10,987 bases of DNA, from contig CAJTYD010000085.1 in assembly GCA_910583775.1 (NCBI GenBank), positions 1 through 10,987 on the forward strand, given 5' to 3'. The first letter of the stretch is position 1. Each line of letters opens with the position of its first letter. A program made the position numbers and the translations under genes. This document shows, one piece after another, positions 1-6,479 of the stretch. Origin of the DNA: an uncultured Muribaculaceae bacterium. GTDB lineage: Bacteria > Bacteroidota > Bacteroidia > Bacteroidales > Muribaculaceae. Under the pieces are notes generated by a model that saw only the letters and a list, made by a program, of their open reading frames with translations, searched no databases and was not told the DNA's origin.

Positions 1-67
1 TATCGTTATTTTCCTTAAAAAATTTCACAAATCAAATTAGTTTAAACAACTTCGTCGCAAAGGTTTA

Positions 68-1105
68 TCAGAAATATTTGATTACTCCGACAGATTCAAA
101 AGAATCCATTTCGTTGATCATTCTTACGGCAGACTCAAGAATGGGGTATGCGCATACGGCGCCGGAGCCTTCGCCGAGTCTCAGTCCGAGATGAAGGATG
201 GCGTCGGCTCCGAGAAAACGAAGCATCAGGTTATGTCCCGCTTCGTCTCCCTGATGACCGAACACAGCATATTCGAGAACATCCGGATAAAGGCGCGATG
301 CCGCAAGAATGCAAGCCGTCATGATGAAGCCGTCGACGATAATAAGCATTCCGAGTTCGGCTGCCTTCAGCATTCCTCCTACAGCCATCACCATTTCGTA
401 ACCTCCGAACCATGCCATATAGTCTTCCGGACGGTTGCCTCCGGAGTAGTTCTCCATCGCTCTTGAAAGAACGTCAAGCTTATGGCTCACTCCGGCTTTG
501 TCGAGTCCGGCGCCGGCGCCGATGCATTCGGCGAGTGGAATTCCGGTGAAGACATGCATCCACATTGATGAAGAAGAGGTGTTGCCGCTGCCCATCTCGC
601 CGAAGCTGACCACGTTGCAACCGGAATCGAAGACATCCTCCACCACTTTCGCTCCTCGTTCGAGAGCAAGTTCGAATTCTTTATTTGTCATTGCCGGACC
701 ATGAAGGAAATTACGGGTGGATTTACGGATCTTGCAGTCGATGATGCCTCTTCCTTCGGGAATATCATAATCCACACCCGCATCAACGAGCACGAGCCGG
801 AAGCCATGCTGGTTGCAGAGGAAGTTGATGCCGGCGCCTCCTTTAGAGAAATGTGAGAGCTGCTGCCATGTCACCGCTTTGGGAGATACGCTCACTCCTT
901 CTTCAATCACGCCGTGGTCCGCGGCGAAAAGGATATTGTGCGGATTCCTGAGCGCGGGGGTATCGGTCTGCTGAATTGTTCCGATTTTCAACGCCAGCGA
1001 CTCGAGCCTTCCCAGCGAGCCGAGAGGCTTGGTGAGGCAGTCGATTTTATTCTGAATTTTCGGACAAATTTCCTTTGACGGTTTATTGATGTTGAATGTT
1101 ATCAT
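68..1105 (-). CDS. cobT: Nicotinate-nucleotide--dimethylbenzimidazole phosphoribosyltransferase CobT
   Basis: CobT transfers phosphoribose from nicotinate mononucleotide to the lower-ligand base (5,6-dimethylbenzimidazole or another base). The product, alpha-ribazole phosphate, goes into the cytoplasmic nucleotide-loop assembly of cobalamin. Visible family signatures are KPLGSLGRLE (residues 26-35), FAADHGV (60-66), the SFGEMGSGNTSSSS stretch, and LRLGEGSGA near the C-terminus. Glu312 there matches the catalytic Glu317 of the Salmonella enzyme. From the ATG at 1105 the protein has 345 residues and begins MITFNINKP, like Bacteroides CobT, so I prefer this start. An in-frame ATG at 1177 would add 24 residues of no family character, but it overlaps the cobU stop as ATGA, the usual arrangement for translational coupling. 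The gene is last of six co-directional genes. No CobS or CobC gene is visible because the window ends 67 bases downstream. The function is secure; only the start is in doubt. Confidence 0.95.
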   Translation of the reverse strand: MITFNINKPSKEICPKIQNKIDCLTKPLGSLGRLESLALKIGTIQQTDTPALRNPHNILFAADHGVIEEGVSVSPKAVTWQQLSHFSKGGAGINFLCNQHGFRLVLVDAGVDYDIPEGRGIIDCKIRKSTRNFLHGPAMTNKEFELALERGAKVVEDVFDSGCNVVSFGEMGSGNTSSSSMWMHVFTGIPLAECIGAGAGLDKAGVSHKLDVLSRAMENYSGGNRPEDYMAWFGGYEMVMAVGGMLKAAELGMLIIVDGFIMTACILAASRLYPDVLEYAVFGHQGDEAGHNLMLRFLGADAILHLGLRLGEGSGAVCAYPILESAVRMINEMDSFESVGVIKYF

Positions 1106-1173
1106 GGTTTCAGTAATTTTTATCAACGACTTATTGGTTTGCTGTATGTTTATTCCGGTAGAATGTTGCGCGT

Positions 1174-1689
1174 TCATTTGATTTTTACCGGAATCCCGGC
1201 AACAGAGAGATAGACCTCATCTGCATTAGAGGCTATGAACTGGTTGAACCATCCCTGAAGGTCGGTGAATTTCCGCTCCAGAGCCGTAGCGCCGATGACT
1301 CCCGAGCCGATCTCATTGGAGACAAAGATATAATTGCCCGGCCTTGAAGTGAATTCCGAGAATTCTTTCTTCAGGATTTCGAGACTTTTTCCCACATCCT
1401 CCCCGTGAGAGAAAAACACATTGGTAATCCACATGGTCACGCAGTCGATGACTACAGTTTTCCCGGTCATGTCATGCCGGCCGAGGTGAATCTCCTCTTC
1501 AACAGTTGACCACTGCGGCCCTCTGCGGTTCTGATGTATTTTCACCCTTTCGCGGAATTCGTCATCCATCACATGGGCTGTTGCCAGATAGACAGGATTC
1601 TCTGAAAGTTCCAGGGCCTTTGCCTCTGAAAAAGCGCTTTTCCCGGAACGCTGCCCGCCCGTGATCAAAATTATTCTGCTGTTTCCCAT
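1174..1689 (-). CDS. cobU: Adenosylcobinamide kinase / adenosylcobinamide-phosphate guanylyltransferase CobU
   Basis: CobU phosphorylates adenosylcobinamide and then transfers GMP to it. This gives adenosylcobinamide-GDP, the partner that CobS joins to the alpha-ribazole made by CobT. The protein has 171 residues, normal for the family. It starts with a P-loop, GGQRSGKS (residues 11-18). A conserved histidine lies in RVKIHQNRRGPQW (His52). DCVTMWITN, the Walker-B-like segment, follows, then VSNEIGSGV, and the C-terminus AGIPVKIK matches the SGIGVKIK ending of the Salmonella protein. I chose the ATG at 1689 because it puts the P-loop ten residues in, as usual. A longer frame opening at 1776 adds 29 residues with no family character. 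The chosen start lies 19 bases inside the upstream ApgM-like gene, so the two are probably translated together. The stop codon overlaps a possible cobT start as ATGA. Confidence 0.96.
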   Translation of the reverse strand: MGNSRIILITGGQRSGKSAFSEAKALELSENPVYLATAHVMDDEFRERVKIHQNRRGPQWSTVEEEIHLGRHDMTGKTVVIDCVTMWITNVFFSHGEDVGKSLEILKKEFSEFTSRPGNYIFVSNEIGSGVIGATALERKFTDLQGWFNQFIASNADEVYLSVAGIPVKIK

Positions 1690-2648
1690 AATTCTGAAAT
1701 TTCTTTTAAAGAACCATTCTTCGCTTCTTTCTCGCTGAAGAATAAGACCGAATCGGTTTTTATCCCTTTGAAACATATAAGAGCCGGCGTTGCCTCCCGG
1801 GAATGGGTGCCGGAAGAGCAGAGAGTCGGATGATCGGAAATCACTGCGACGGAAATATCTTCTTCTCTGCTGTATAATTTTCTCAAAAGAGATATGATAT
1901 TACTGTCTATACTTTCTATGGCCTTTATTTTGGATTTAAGATCTCTCCGATGGGATGCCGCATCGCATGCCTCTATGTGGACAATGACGATGTCATGATT
2001 CTTTATCGCTCCGATCATGGCGGTGCCTTTATTCTGGTAGTCTGTGTCGATATCTCCCGTTGCCCCGTCCGGCTCTATCCATTTGAGTCCGCATTCCATC
2101 GCTATTCCCTTAACAAGAGGAACTTTCCCTATAAGAGCCGCGGAGGTCCATTGGCTGATATCCTTGTTGTTGGGATTCCTGAAATCTCTAAAACTTCTTT
2201 TCTTATCTTCACTCCATATCTTCAGACGTGGGTCGGCATGTAGCCTTTCGCGACAATCATCTTGGAAAAGGGAGATGCCGGTTCTGTCTGACAAGGCATG
2301 GAATCTGCATGATGGATAATCATGCAGAATGCATTCCAAATCAATGGTTTCCGAAAGTATATATCTTGCTGCGTATGTTTCAGAAGAGATATCCAGACCA
2401 AGCCCGGTTGCTTCCAGCGGACCTCTTCCGGAGGGAAGTTCTTCAGGTTTATATCCCAGAATAGTGAGGATAGCTGTCTCGCTCCCGACATATTTACCTG
2501 TGGGGATTGTGTGAAGGCAGCCGGATCTCCCCATTCGGGCCAGGAAATCCATGTTAGGACTCTGCGCCCGGGCCATGGGCGTCATGCCATCTTGGAAATC
2601 TGCCGTACTGTCGGCCATTCCGTCGCATATCACCACCACCTGCCTCAT
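1671..2648 (-). CDS. Shortened ApgM-like phosphomutase/phosphatase of the alkaline phosphatase superfamily
   Basis: This 325-residue protein belongs to the family of archaeal-type, cofactor-independent phosphoglycerate mutase (ApgM), including the branch called 'proposed homoserine kinase'. The two-metal phosphate-transfer site looks intact: Asp9 in CDGMAD, the nucleophile Ser56 in GSETAIL, His224/Glu226/Asp229/His233 in HIEACDAASHRRD, Asp272/His273 in SDHP, and Thr281/His282. GRGPLEATGLG (74-84) and DGATGDIDTDY (194-204) are also typical. The family is usually about 400 residues. The missing part is the middle: I cannot find the YRH, PPHD or N..R...G..P.N.iW.WG.G motifs between residues 90 and 180 that shape the substrate pocket of true ApgM. 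Phosphoglycerate mutation is therefore doubtful. Its place directly before cobU, with overlapping frames, suggests a phosphate-ester step in cobalamin assembly, such as alpha-ribazole-phosphate dephosphorylation, but that is inference from context only. The start follows the PHP gene by 5 bases. Confidence 0.8.
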   Translation of the reverse strand: MRQVVVICDGMADSTADFQDGMTPMARAQSPNMDFLARMGRSGCLHTIPTGKYVGSETAILTILGYKPEELPSGRGPLEATGLGLDISSETYAARYILSETIDLECILHDYPSCRFHALSDRTGISLFQDDCRERLHADPRLKIWSEDKKRSFRDFRNPNNKDISQWTSAALIGKVPLVKGIAMECGLKWIEPDGATGDIDTDYQNKGTAMIGAIKNHDIVIVHIEACDAASHRRDLKSKIKAIESIDSNIISLLRKLYSREEDISVAVISDHPTLCSSGTHSREATPALICFKGIKTDSVLFFSEKEAKNGSLKEISELWETAE

Positions 2649-2653
2649 AACTA

Positions 2654-3472
2654 TTATTCGATTGTCCGAAAGATTCTAAACGCTTCTTCCCGGCCGAGAT
2701 TGACTTTCTCAGGATAATGCGCGTCTGAGTTGACAACTAAAGGCAATCCCGCTTCTTTCATTTTCCTCCACCATCTTTCGGCCGGGAAGAAACGGTTCTT
2801 GTCGAAGAGCGACTTGGTGTTTATCTCCACCGCTATCCGTGCCCATGAAGCATGCCTTATGACATCGTCGACCAAAGCCTCATACCAGGAAGTGTTTTCG
2901 ATTTCCGGGTCTTTCATCGCGGCGTTGCCGGCTATTTTGTCGAAATGGCCTAAAATCTCGAAGCCTCCGAGTTCGATCATCTCAAGAGTATGTTCGAAGA
3001 ATTTCTCCACAACATAGCGCAGATCGTTTTCGAATCCGTCGCGAAGGTATGAGTCGAAACGCTCGAACTTTCCGTCGCAGTCAAGATATATGCCATCCTG
3101 ATTGGGGACAAAATGCACTGATCCTATGCGGTAGTCGAGAGGAAGCTTCTGAAAATAATCTATATGGGCACCGAAGTCGCGGCCCACATAATCCACCTCC
3201 ATACCGGTGAGGATTTTCATTTCTCCGGCGTAAAACTCCTTAAGGCGGTCGGCCTCCGAGATATAGTCGCCTACATCCTCGCGGAGCATATTGCATGGCG
3301 AATCCACACAAATCGGAGCGTGAGGAGAGATGCCCCATATCTTCATGCCGCGCCTGCGGGCGGCGGCCGCCATATCCTCCATGGAAGCCCTGCCGTCGCA
3401 GAACTGGGTGTGTGAATGCAGGTTGTATAAGTCGGTGTCTTTCGTCAGCGATATTATATCTTCTGCAGTCAT
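2654..3472 (-). CDS. PHP-domain phosphatase, HisJ/HisK-like (putative histidinol-phosphatase)
   Basis: This is a 272-residue PHP-superfamily metal hydrolase. The metal-binding motifs appear in family order: NLHSHTQFCDG (His19, His21, Asp26), SPHAP (His51), GMEVD (Glu92), GSVHF, GHFDK, VEINTKS, and NSDAHYP near the C-terminus. The order and length fit the HisJ-type histidinol-phosphatase family, which dephosphorylates L-histidinol phosphate in histidine synthesis. No histidine gene lies in the window. Many Bacteroidota carry a HAD-type phosphatase domain in HisB, so the true substrate here is open. The start is the ATG at 3472. It lies 5 bases after the cstA stop, and the motifs begin at the expected distance from it. 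A longer frame running up to 3781 is only the shadow of cstA. The gene is clearly co-transcribed with its neighbours. The superfamily is certain and the substrate only likely. Confidence 0.87.
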   Translation of the reverse strand: MTAEDIISLTKDTDLYNLHSHTQFCDGRASMEDMAAAARRRGMKIWGISPHAPICVDSPCNMLREDVGDYISEADRLKEFYAGEMKILTGMEVDYVGRDFGAHIDYFQKLPLDYRIGSVHFVPNQDGIYLDCDGKFERFDSYLRDGFENDLRYVVEKFFEHTLEMIELGGFEILGHFDKIAGNAAMKDPEIENTSWYEALVDDVIRHASWARIAVEINTKSLFDKNRFFPAERWWRKMKEAGLPLVVNSDAHYPEKVNLGREEAFRIFRTIE

Positions 3473-3477
3473 AATGA

Positions 3478-4935
3478 TTATGCTAAAGCTGTTTTTTCTG
3501 TTCCTTTGATATATTTTGCAAAAAGGGCGAGGAATACGGCCGACGTGCCGATACCGATTGCAAGCGCCCATTCGTATGCTATGCGCACTCCCCAGATCGA
3601 ATCGGTGAGAGCTCCGAATCCTTCGGGGGCGAAGAAAATGTAGGTCACCGTCACGGCAGTCATGAACAGCGCCGGAACAAGAGACACGATATAGAGCCTT
3701 CTGTTCTTGGCCAGATAGACCGTGACGGACCAGAGCGTGAATACCGAAAGCACCTGGTTGCACCATGCGAAGTATCTCCAAAGCGCATCGTAAGGCATAA
3801 GCATGATAATGAAGCAGAGAACGAAGATCGGAACTGAAATGAGCAGACGTTTGATGATTCTTTTCTGCTTGACGCCGAGGAAATCGGCCGCTATTAATCT
3901 CGCCGATCTAAGCGCAGTGTCTCCGGAGGTGATAGGCGCGGCAATTACGCCAAGAATGGCCAGCAGCCCTCCGAACTTACCGAGCCAGCCCTCCGAGATG
4001 TCGTTTACAAGTATCGCCGGACTCCCCGAGCCTAAGAACTCCTGCAGGCCCGTGTATCCTCTTGTGAAGGTTATAGCGGCGGCTGCCCAGATCAAGGCCA
4101 CGATTCCTTCCGTTACCATGGCTCCGTAAAATATCGGCCTCGCATGCTTTTCGTTTTTGAGACATCTCGCCATCATCGGCGACTGGGTGGCGTGGAAGCC
4201 GGAAATGGCTCCGCAGGCGATCGAGACAAACATCATCGGAAAGATTGGGTTAGCCTCAGGATCCTGTTTGTGGTTATAGAATTCGTTCCAGATCTCCGGC
4301 ATGTCTCCCCAGTGGAAATACAAGGCCGTAAGAATGCCTATGGCCATGAAGAGGAGAGCGATTCCGAAAAGAGGATAGATCTTGCCGATAACCTTGTCGA
4401 TGGGAAGCAGGGTGGCAAGCATATAATAGATAAATATCAATGCTATCCAGAAGAATTTGTCAAGACTTTCGGGAGTGAGCATCGCCAAAAGATCGGCTGG
4501 ATTATAAACGAAAACTGCGCCGACAAGAATCATGAGAAGCAATGCGAATACCCTCATTACATTTTTGATTTTCGTTCCAAGCTCCATACCGACGATCTCG
4601 GGGAGGGAGGCTCCGTCGTTGCGGAGCGACAGCATTCCCGACATATAGTCGTGGACAGCTCCGGCGAAGATGGTGCCGAACACGATCCATAGGAAAGCCG
4701 ATGGACCGTACATCACTCCCATAATGGCGCCGAAGATTGGTCCGAGTCCCGCGATATTGAGAAACTGAATGAGGAAGATTTTCCAGGAGGGGAGCTCTAC
4801 ATAGTCCACTCCGTCGGCTTTTGTATGGACCGGGGTTATGCGCGAGGGATCCTGGCCGAAGACTTTGGCTACGAATTTCCCGTATGTGAAATAGCCCAGA
4901 ATCAATACTGCAAGGGCAATCGAGAAAGATATCAT
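3478..4935 (-). CDS. cstA: Carbon starvation protein CstA (short form), membrane transporter
   Basis: CstA proteins are inner-membrane carriers linked to uptake of pyruvate or peptides under carbon limitation. This one has 485 residues, the short form of the family (E. coli CstA is about 700). It has many hydrophobic spans separated by short polar loops. Typical CstA segments are visible: GYFTYGKFVAKVFG at the N-terminus, then NIAGLGPIFGAIMGVMYGP, GAVHDYMSGMLSLRNDG, ISGFHATQSPMMARCLKNE, and GVIAAPITSGDTALRSARL with the conserved TSGD. The start at 4935 gives a normal N-terminus that goes straight into the first span. It follows the upstream TPR/PD40 gene by 45 bases, with no promoter that I can see between them. 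The cargo cannot be told from sequence. Transport of amino acids, peptides or pyruvate is known for relatives, and nothing nearby narrows it down. Confidence 0.95.
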   Translation of the reverse strand: MISFSIALAVLILGYFTYGKFVAKVFGQDPSRITPVHTKADGVDYVELPSWKIFLIQFLNIAGLGPIFGAIMGVMYGPSAFLWIVFGTIFAGAVHDYMSGMLSLRNDGASLPEIVGMELGTKIKNVMRVFALLLMILVGAVFVYNPADLLAMLTPESLDKFFWIALIFIYYMLATLLPIDKVIGKIYPLFGIALLFMAIGILTALYFHWGDMPEIWNEFYNHKQDPEANPIFPMMFVSIACGAISGFHATQSPMMARCLKNEKHARPIFYGAMVTEGIVALIWAAAAITFTRGYTGLQEFLGSGSPAILVNDISEGWLGKFGGLLAILGVIAAPITSGDTALRSARLIAADFLGVKQKRIIKRLLISVPIFVLCFIIMLMPYDALWRYFAWCNQVLSVFTLWSVTVYLAKNRRLYIVSLVPALFMTAVTVTYIFFAPEGFGALTDSIWGVRIAYEWALAIGIGTSAVFLALFAKYIKGTEKTALA

Positions 4936-4958
4936 AAGTAAGGTTTATTAGTCAGTTC

Positions 4959-4982
4959 GAAAAAAGTATTGAAAAAAGTATT
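4959..4982. repeat. Perfect 12-bp tandem duplication over a stop codon
   Basis: The 12-mer GAAAAAAGTATT occurs twice head to tail, at 4959-4970 and 4971-4982. The second copy supplies two of the three bases of the TPR/PD40 stop codon (4981-4983, minus strand). It probably arose by slippage on the A-run and lies in the 45-base gap before cstA. It is visible directly; a function is not implied. Confidence 0.85.
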
Positions 4983-6192
4983 AGTTGTTAAGTTCGTTTC
5001 GGTATACGTCACTGCGAAGTTTGCCGAGGGCGGCTCGTGCCTTCTCAAGCGATTTCTCCGCCTCCGAAATGCTTCTTCCCAATGATGACGATTTTGCTTC
5101 GGCATACTTGCGTCTCAGCTCTCCGAGATTCTTTTCCGAAGCGTCAAAATCCCTTTTCGCCTCGAGATATCTCTGCATGGCGCTTCTTCCGGCCTGTGAT
5201 TTGAAATCATCAAGAGTGGTGTAGACAGCGCCTCCGGGCATCGGGAAACAGAAATCCGCCTGTTTCTTGTTTTCTCCGGGCCGGATGGCCATGACCTCGG
5301 ATATAAGTTCGTCGTAGTTGTCGTCGGGATTCCATGTAGCCTTGTAATCGGCGATGCGAGCGAAACCGGCGAGGTTTTCCTCCTCGGGATCGTAATTGGA
5401 ACGGAGGTCGTTCACTTTGAAGAGATAGACGGTGATGTCGTCGCCGAGCCGGTTGCGGTCGGTAGCCCACCATCCGACGCCGTTGAGCTCGTCGATCGCA
5501 AGCATATAGTCGTCATACGGAGAATTGTATGGCATTCCTATATTCTGCGGCTGCAGGAATGAGCCGTCGGTGGCGTCGCGTTTGGCGACGAAAATGTCAT
5601 ATCCTCCGATCGATTCATCGCCATCGGCAGCGAAATAGAGGGTGACGCCGTCGGCCATCATGAAGGGGAAGATGGTGTTGCCGTCCTCGCTGAGCACGGA
5701 TGATATCTGCGACGGCTCATGCCATTCGCCGTCGGTGAGACGGATCGATTCCTTAATCTTGTAGATTCCCGCCGTGTCAGGAGCCGCCCACATCTTGAAG
5801 TCGTTTCCTTCGTTGGTGAAGACATATTCCACATTTCCCTCCTCGAAAGGCAATCCTTCGGCGCCTGAAAGTATTCCCGAAGAGACTGGCAGCTTGTAGG
5901 CCCTGAAGAATTCAGCACGCGGGACGGCGATCGAGTCAAGAATGACGAGCTTCTCGACTCTGTCGAGGAAACTCTCTGCGGTAGAGATTATTTTTTCCTC
6001 TTCTTCAATCTGAGGGGGAACATTTTTTCTCACTTTCTTGCGTGCTGCCTCAAGGAGGCGTGCCGCCTCGGAGAAATCATAGCTCAGATAGGCCTGATGC
6101 GCCTGTTCTATAAGTTCGTCTACTGTCTGGGCGCAGACAGGGGAGACGATAAAGGCGGCTATCAGCGCGACAATATATCTTTTAAATTTCAT
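4981..6192 (-). CDS. Exported TPR / PD40 beta-propeller protein with C-terminal coiled coil
   Basis: This 403-residue protein has a signal peptide: a KFKRY start, a hydrophobic core at about 7-19, and a likely signal peptidase I cut after Ala21 (VCA/Q). Residues 24-80 form TPR-like helices. PD40 (WD40-like) propeller blades follow: SEDGNTIFPFMMADGVTLYF and GGYDIFVAKRD at about 168-205, then NIGMPYNSPYDDYM and GWWATDRN at 217-247. The C-terminus (about 335-400) is rich in Lys, Glu and Ala in heptad style and looks like a coiled coil. The layout recalls the TPR-PD40 part of envelope proteins such as PorE, but no OmpA domain is present, so a periplasmic scaffold or sensor role is only a guess. 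It is the first gene of the leftward cluster. The start at 6192 is backed by AAGGAAAAGG just upstream and by a promoter at 6222-6252. I do not recognise a specific named gene. Confidence 0.88.
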   Translation of the reverse strand: MKFKRYIVALIAAFIVSPVCAQTVDELIEQAHQAYLSYDFSEAARLLEAARKKVRKNVPPQIEEEEKIISTAESFLDRVEKLVILDSIAVPRAEFFRAYKLPVSSGILSGAEGLPFEEGNVEYVFTNEGNDFKMWAAPDTAGIYKIKESIRLTDGEWHEPSQISSVLSEDGNTIFPFMMADGVTLYFAADGDESIGGYDIFVAKRDATDGSFLQPQNIGMPYNSPYDDYMLAIDELNGVGWWATDRNRLGDDITVYLFKVNDLRSNYDPEEENLAGFARIADYKATWNPDDNYDELISEVMAIRPGENKKQADFCFPMPGGAVYTTLDDFKSQAGRSAMQRYLEAKRDFDASEKNLGELRRKYAEAKSSSLGRSISEAEKSLEKARAALGKLRSDVYRNELNN

Positions 6193-6195
6193 AAA

Positions 6196-6205
6196 AGCCT
6201 TTTCC
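6196..6205 (-). promoter_or_regulatory. Purine-rich ribosome-binding segment before the TPR/PD40 gene
   Basis: Read on the minus strand, AAGGAAAAGG lies a few bases before the ATG at 6192. It is a weak Shine-Dalgarno-like stretch and supports that start. Because Bacteroidota ribosomes mostly ignore such sites, A-richness may matter more than pairing. Confidence 0.35.
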
Positions 6206-6221
6206 TTATTATATTGAAATG

Positions 6222-6252
6222 CAAAATTAGCAAATAAATCCGAGGAGGCAAT
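6222..6252 (-). promoter_or_regulatory. Bacteroidota-type promoter for the leftward six-gene cluster
   Basis: On the minus strand ATTG (6252-6249) is followed after 19 bases by TAATTTTG (6229-6222). The second element is a full match to the Bacteroidota -7 element TAnnTTTG, and the first is a three-of-four match to the -33 TTTG. Transcription would begin about 20-25 bases before the ATG at 6192. This is the only convincing promoter I find for the leftward genes. Confidence 0.65.
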
Positions 6253-6304
6253 TTATAAAGGTGAAAATATCGGTCCCGGCGTTCGCGGATTGTAGAAAGA
6301 TGCA

Positions 6305-6320
6305 CAACTGTTTAAAGTTG
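6305..6320. promoter_or_regulatory. 16-bp palindrome over the -33 region of the etfB promoter (candidate operator)
   Basis: CAACT (6305-6309) and AGTTG (6316-6320) are perfect inverted repeats around GTTTAA. The right arm falls where the -33 element of the TAACTTTG promoter (6343-6350) should be. A dimeric regulator bound here could block the promoter. The palindrome is seen directly; its role is inferred. Confidence 0.35.
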
Positions 6321-6350
6321 GGCAATTTTCAGAAAAATTTATTAACTTTG
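6317..6350 (+). promoter_or_regulatory. Bacteroidota-type promoter for the etfB-etfA-acyl-CoA dehydrogenase operon
   Basis: TAACTTTG at 6343-6350 matches the -7 consensus TAnnTTTG exactly. The upstream element is weaker: GTTG at 6317-6320, with a 22-base spacer. Transcription would start around 6354-6357, leaving a leader of about 125 bases before etfB. The same TTAACTTTGC string forms the rpsF promoter further right in this window. Confidence 0.6.
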
Positions 6351-6399
6351 CAGACGATTGCAGACTTTTGCATGCTCATTTATGGGAAAATAGAAAAAT

Positions 6400-6437
6400 A
6401 ACCGCAGGCCGGTTAGGTAAGAAAACGGGCCGGTTAT
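6400..6437 (+). promoter_or_regulatory. Competing hairpin/direct-repeat element in the etfB leader
   Basis: GGCCGGTTA occurs twice, at 6407-6415 and 6428-6436, exactly 21 bases apart. AACCG at 6400-6404 can pair either with CGGTT at 6410-6414 (a 5-bp stem with a 5-base loop) or, as ATAACCG (6398-6404), with CGGTTAT at 6431-6437. The transcript could therefore switch between two folds, or two protein molecules could bind on one DNA face. No known riboswitch is recognised. Confidence 0.4.
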
Positions 6438-6479
6438 CCTTAGCGAAAGAAAAGGAAATAAAAACAAAATATAGCAATT

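Noticed and set aside
1..67. Possible promoter-like TTTG elements or a terminator after cobT
   Set aside because: The TTTG strings do not match TAnnTTTG at proper spacing and I see no convincing hairpin; the cluster may simply continue beyond the window.
3473..3781. N-terminal extension of the PHP-domain protein into cstA
   Set aside because: The extra residues are an out-of-frame reading of the cstA 3' end. The ATG at 3472 gives the normal PHP N-terminus 5 bases after the cstA stop.
4144..4692. 182-residue plus-strand open frame opposite cstA
   Set aside because: Antisense shadow of a well-supported membrane transporter gene, with no family features and no promoter.
6348..6365. Direct repeat TTGCAGAC twice, 2 bases apart, just after the etf -7 element
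   Set aside because: Too short to be meaningful without conservation data, and part of the first copy belongs to the promoter element itself.
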